Assembly (NCBI RefSeq): GCF_000687475.1
Contig: NC_057322.1
Span: 124,001-188,000, forward strand
DNA from: Ustilaginoidea virens
Taxonomy: Eukaryota; Ascomycota; Sordariomycetes; Hypocreales; Clavicipitaceae
DNA: 64,000 nucleotides
Direction: 5' to 3'
The notes under the pieces are model-generated. The model was not told the origin of the DNA, made no database searches, and worked only from the letters and a program-made list of their open reading frames with translations. Both the position numbers and the translations under genes were made by a program. Below are positions 60,107-64,000 of the stretch, in pieces (position 1 is the first letter of the stretch; every line of letters starts with the position of its first letter).

Positions 60107-60368
60107 ATAAACTATTTATACTGCCTAATAAAGCGTTTCTAGGTTAGAGACTATATATAGCTTAGCCTAAGAAATATTAAGATAAACCGCCTTTATAAAA
60201 AGCTTAATTAGGTCTCTACTAAATATATTATTATTGCTATTTTATCTCTACTTACTATCTAGCTTAATATCCCTAAGGGTATTTACTTAGTTTTTTATAT
60301 TGACTTTATTAAATAGGCCGCTTCTAATCTACTTTTCATATAAACTATAATTAATATTAGGCTAAGGC
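60107..60368 (+). pseudogene. gypsy-2 integrase remainder
   Basis: Homologous to 46086-46330 of gypsy-1 (TATATTATTATTGCTATTTT and AATATCCCTAAGGGTATTTA). It ends at ATATTAGGCTAAGGC, before the position of the chromodomain. Confidence 0.75.
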
Positions 60369-61921
60369 TATCACGGGCTCGGGCTACGCCCGCGCCACAA
60401 TATAGCTAGGACTCGGGCTGCGCCCGCGACTAGCCTAGGGAGCATCAGCACGGGGTCACAAGGCCTTACTAAGGAATCGGCCCGTACTACATACGGGCAT
60501 AAATAGACTACTTAGAGGCCCCTATTCGGGTCCTCTCTCTTTCCTCCTTAGTCTATTTAATATATTCATTCAATGCCTATTTGCAGTAGCCCTAGAGCCA
60601 GTCTTTTACATTTAAATAGACTCTCTCAGCCTTACTATTATAACCTTACATTATAGAGCCAATAATGCAGGCTATATAAGATATCAAGATAGGCATACCC
60701 AGAAAACCAAATAGAAAGAATTTAAAGCCACGACGCCCCCGATATAATATATATACCCGAGTAGAACAGCTTACAATAGGGTTATAATAGATAGAGGCGT
60801 AGATATATACTAACGCATAGCACCTTACTGCTATTGCCGCCTCGCTATAGACCCTTTTTGCGAACCAGTTAAATAGCTCTTAAAATGCCACTTAATCGGG
60901 TCCGGTCGTATAATAGAATGCTCTCCTCCCTATTACTTAGGATACCTAGCTAAAGCGTAAGCCGATCCCAATAGGGGACCCCTTTAACGGTAAAAAGACT
61001 ATATTTATAGCCTAGCGGACCTTTATGCAATATAAGCTTAAGGTCGATAGGGACTTTATTAGAAATAAGAAGACCTAATAGATATTTATCTTTTAGAACC
61101 TATCGTCTATAGTCTAATTATAGGTCGCGGCCTTCTTTACGAATAGTGCGGCTTATAGTTATAATATAATAAAGTTCTTTAAATACCTCTAATATCTCTT
61201 TGAAGACCTATACCAGTAGGATTATGCTATTATTAAGCTTAAGTACTCCTTATGCTAAAGCCTAAAAGAACTTTTTGCCGCCTTTTTTATACGATTTAAA
61301 GAGAAACTTACACTTACTAGCGGTCTCAGTTAGCCTAAAGAGGTTAAGCTAAAATACCTCCGATTAGTATTTAATGCTTATATAGCTAATAAGATTATTA
61401 GCCTTAGGGTCTCCTATTACGATTACTATTTAGCGGTAGACCGCTACCGATAAATTATTATTAATATCGAGACTAACCTAATTATTAACTATTAATTAGG
61501 CTCGGCCTATTCCCGACTAACCTATGCCTAAGATTCTAAAGGCGATATATAAATATCGGGCATTAATAAGCTAGACTTAAAGGGCAATTAGTACGCTCCT
61601 AAGGCGATATAGGTCTCTAAAAAATAATATAAAGATTATAAGAAGAAAGGCCTTTATCTTTAGTATAACTCTCCTAAGTATTAGATATTTATATATTACC
61701 TACTGTCGGTAATCCGACCTAATGCAGCTAAGGTGGCTTTATTTAACTTATAAATTATAGAGGTCGAAAGTAGTAATAAAGATTAAGAAAAAGAATAGCC
61801 TTTAAACTTAATCTTATTAGAGGGCTTAAAATATATGTATAAACCCTAGCCTAATTATAAAAGGAATTAAAGGAGATCGTAAAATAAATAGATAGATACC
61901 TCTTTTTAATACTAATCTTAT
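60369..61921 (+). mobile_element. gypsy-3, 5' LTR and gag, truncated
   Basis: LTR 60369-60610 (242 bp, TATCACGGGC...TTTTACA), then internal sequence as in gypsy-2. Homology stops at about 61921 in a (TA)n run. Confidence 0.85.
60665..61921 (+). pseudogene. gypsy-3 gag
   Basis: ATG at 60665. Reads YTRVEQLTIGL, LKRKPIPIGDPFNGKKTIF, YKLKVDRDFIRNKKT, FFIRFKEKLTLTSGLS. The zinc knuckle at 61655-61696 reads YL*YNSPKY*IFIY, again with all four ligands as Tyr. Truncated 3'. Confidence 0.8.
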
Positions 61922-62250
61922 ATATATATATATATTACACTAGCTAAGCTATCTAGGGGGGGGGGATAAGCCCCTATCTAGCCTAGTGCTAGTACCTCTA
62001 TGCCTAATCTATATAGAAAACCCGAGTGCCGGGAGGAAAACCTATATACTATCTGTAGTCGATGGTATCCCTTTGGAGTCGAAGGGGGTTTACTATATGT
62101 TGCGAGGAGGTGTCCTGTCGCGCGAGACTAGGTCTGGCGGTAGGGCTAGGAAAGTGTGGATAGTAGGCACGCCTCGATAGGCGCGGTAATTTGCATTAGT
62201 GGTCATTAGTTATTAGTTATTGGGTATTAGTTAGGCTCTGGGGTGGGTGT
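61922..62250. other. short unassigned segment between gypsy-3 and copia-2
   Basis: (TA)n at 61921-61935, then an imperfect inverted repeat around a G-run (CTAGCTAAGCTATCTAGGGG ... CCCCTATCTAGCCTAGTG, 61938-61988). A 64-codon plus frame at 61986-62180 (ENPSAGRKTYILSVVDGIPL) has no recognisable domain. TpG is kept here. Confidence 0.4.
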
Positions 62251-63001
62251 TGTTAAAATCCTATAGTAGCCTACTAGGCTGCTGGCCTAATGCCCTACTG
62301 GCCTACTAACCTTCTGGCCCTTATACCGCCTCTTGGACTTACGGTAGTCTTACCAACCTTAGGCCTTTGCCTTTTACCTTAAGGATTTTCAGTGGATTAT
62401 TTACTGTATATCAAGTAAGGTAGGCCTTGTTAAAAAAAGGTGTGGCATTGCTAAATTAGCGTGGTTGCCTACTAGCGTGGTGGCGGCCTACTAGCGTGGT
62501 GTGGCATTGCTAAATTAGCGTGGTGGCCTACTAGCGTGGTGGCTAGTCCACTAGTGTGGTAGTTAGTCACTAGCGTGGTGACTAATTACTAGTGCGGTGG
62601 TTAGGGTGGTTGGAAAGGTCGGATATAGCGGGGTTGCTGACGTATTATAGCGAGCATTACGGGGAGCCTTCTTACTGGCTACCCTGAATGCCTGGGCCCA
62701 CCCCTCCTTCGTGTATATATAGGATAGCTTTTCCCCTTCTTTCTAGATAGTGGAAGGGTAGCACAATCGAGTCTGTTAATGCACTATATGCCTCTTAACT
62801 TCTTACCTTCCCTGCGTTTTCTGGTTATCTTATATTTGCCTTGCCTTTACACTTGCCTTGCTTTATAGCACTTGTATAGTCTTAGGACTTGGTGAAAAAT
62901 CTAGTATTATACTAAGATTAGTTCACAGGTCGCAGACAGTCTTGTGCCATCTAGCTAGCTAGTAAGGCTCTGCTTTTATAGTGACCTTGAGAATTGCAAT
63001 A
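62251..63001 (+). repeat. copia-2 5' LTR (751 bp)
   Basis: TGTTAAAATCCTATAGTAGC...GAGAATTGCAATA. The CACTAGT-type minisatellite lies at 62450-62610 and differs in copy number and order from the other two LTRs. Confidence 0.9.
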
Positions 63002-63016
63002 GGTTATGAGCCCGGG
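63002..63016 (+). other. copia-2 primer-binding site (initiator tRNA-Met anticodon type)
   Basis: GGTTATGAGCCCGGG directly follows the LTR. Its reverse complement CCCGGGCTCATAACC contains CAT in the anticodon position of the initiator tRNA-Met stem-loop. Internal tRNA priming of this kind is known for Drosophila copia, Ty5 and Tca2. Confidence 0.85.
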
Positions 63017-63803
63017 TTCTTACTTCTTTGTTTTAACCCTACCTTTTTGTGTTCACCCCTTAGTCTCTTTTGCTTATTAGTACTACTAATATAGCTATCC
63101 TTTGGTATCTTCGGCTTACCCTTATTAACTTCGGCTTACCTATTATCACCTTTGGCTTACCCTTATTACCTACGGTATTACCCTGCGGCAATCAACGGCG
63201 TACCTAACGGCAACTTACGGCGTAACCTCACGGCACTTTTAGCGTAACCTTACGTTATTTTCGGCGTAACCTACGGCACCTACGGATTTTATAGTGTGAT
63301 ATCTACCATACTATACCACTGTATAATACCTTTGCACCTAGTGTACGACACCTATTGCACTGTACGGCACCTGTTATACTCTCCTACTTATAGCACTTTT
63401 GGTACGGCACTTACGGCACCTTTTATATTACGGCACCTATAGCACCCACGGCACCTACGGCACCTACGGCACCTATGGCACCTACGGCACCTACGGCACT
63501 TACGGCACCTTTATATTACGGCACCATATAAGCACCTTGAATACCAACGCTATAATACGGACTTGCACAACGCCTACGGCATCTGTGCTTTTTTATATTG
63601 AGACCGGCCGCTATAATCTGCGGTTATCTTTTATAGTAGGCTACTAGCCACTATATTTATTCGACTATTTTTACTAGCTATTTTACCAGTTACTCGACTA
63701 TTTTGCTAGCTATTTAGCTAGTTATTCCTCTGCTAATTATTCCTCTGTTATTACAATTATTGGCACCATTTTTCAACGGATTTTTAAACCCTTCTTGCCC
63801 ACT
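63017..63803 (+). other. copia-2 leader with TACGGCACC tandem repeats
   Basis: TACGGCACC units at about 63410-63535, preceded by looser CGGCGTAACC units at 63185-63270. The frame at 63399-63647 is a read-through of these repeats. Confidence 0.75.
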
Positions 63804-64000
63804 ATGGCAGAGTCAGGATCCTATAAGGTCCCTGAATCCGATACTGAAGTTGATACTAATGCACAGCTACAGCTAGATATGGACGATATGAAATCTCAGA
63901 TGAATATACTAACTGACCTTATACAGGGCTTAGTTACTAGGCAAAATAATAACACCCAGGCTACCCAGGCTACTAATAAGAAGCCTACTAAAGCCACTGA
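63804..64000 (+). CDS. copia-2 gag, 5' end, intact so far
   Basis: ATG at 63804 opens MAESGSYKVPESDTEVDTNA and continues without a stop for 65 codons to the window edge (QMNILTDLIQGLVTRQNN near the end). The homologous segment of the other copy has an ATA start and RIP-type stops. Gag assembles the virus-like particle of Ty1/copia elements. Whether the rest is intact lies outside the window. Confidence 0.8.
   Translation, partial: MAESGSYKVPESDTEVDTNAQLQLDMDDMKSQMNILTDLIQGLVTRQNNNTQATQATNKKPTKAT

Larger units (their letters stand above)
48024..60368 (+). mobile_element. gypsy-2, interrupted by copia-2 and missing its chromodomain
   Basis: 5' LTR (48024-48276), gag (from 48331), protease/RT/RNase H, and integrase to 52726; then copia-2 (52727-60106); then the integrase remainder 60107-60368. 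The element stops where gypsy-1 would continue into its chromodomain and is replaced by the LTR of gypsy-3. Gag and pol are in different frames: RT is in the -1 frame relative to gag. Confidence 0.8.
62251..64000 (+). mobile_element. second copia-2 copy, little mutated, runs off the right edge
   Basis: 5' LTR, primer-binding site, leader and gag start in plus orientation, head-to-head with the copy at 52727-60106 (2,144 bp between their 5' ends). CpA and TpG are much more frequent than in that copy. Confidence 0.9.

Overview
This window looks like a RIP-mutated, repeat-packed compartment of a filamentous ascomycete (Pezizomycotina). C in CpA, and G in TpG on the other strand, has been replaced by T or A almost everywhere, so TpA is in excess while CpG is kept. 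In-frame stops are nearly all TAG or TAA, standing where Q or W codons would be, and reading frames otherwise stay open for kilobases. The species cannot be told from the sequence. All reading was done by hand translation, so exon edges and repeat ends are approximate unless stated.

Left part (1-15.1 kb, minus strand): what appears to be one giant degenerate gene of roughly 4,500 codons that runs off the left edge. Its first exon alone is about 2,190 codons in one frame. The far C-terminal part resembles the C-terminal half of a SNF2-type helicase. Five introns can be placed by donor, branch site, acceptor and phase agreement. Each holds a copy, sometimes decayed, of a palindrome whose pre-RIP form is GGACCTGCAGGTCC. 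The same palindrome also occurs in a hairpin inside the last exon, in several tandem arrays (118, 157 and 41 bp units) and in scattered single copies up to 28.5 kb. This is the most novel-looking signal here and resembles introner-like elements. Two smaller unknown degenerate genes follow: one plus-strand at 15.9-17.2 kb and one minus-strand at 18.7-19.7 kb.

Middle left (20-29.7 kb): tandem and dispersed satellites, purine-rich tracts, a solo LTR with a target-site duplication (TSD), a roughly 700 bp duplication and one coding fragment.

Right part (29.7-64 kb): nested LTR retrotransposons. These are copia-1 (a minus-strand 5' part with a solo LTR inside its gag, and a plus-strand 3' part), copia-3 (one 5.97-kb gag-pol frame), a chromodomain Ty3/gypsy family (three copies, two sharing a junction LTR), a copia-4 RT fragment, and copia-2. 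One full-length copia-2 (7,380 bp, TSD ATAAA) is nested in a gypsy integrase. A second, far less mutated copia-2 with an intact gag start runs off the right edge. Copia-1 and copia-2 have a primer-binding site that matches the anticodon region of initiator tRNA-Met.

No tRNA, rRNA, CRISPR or intact host gene was recognised.
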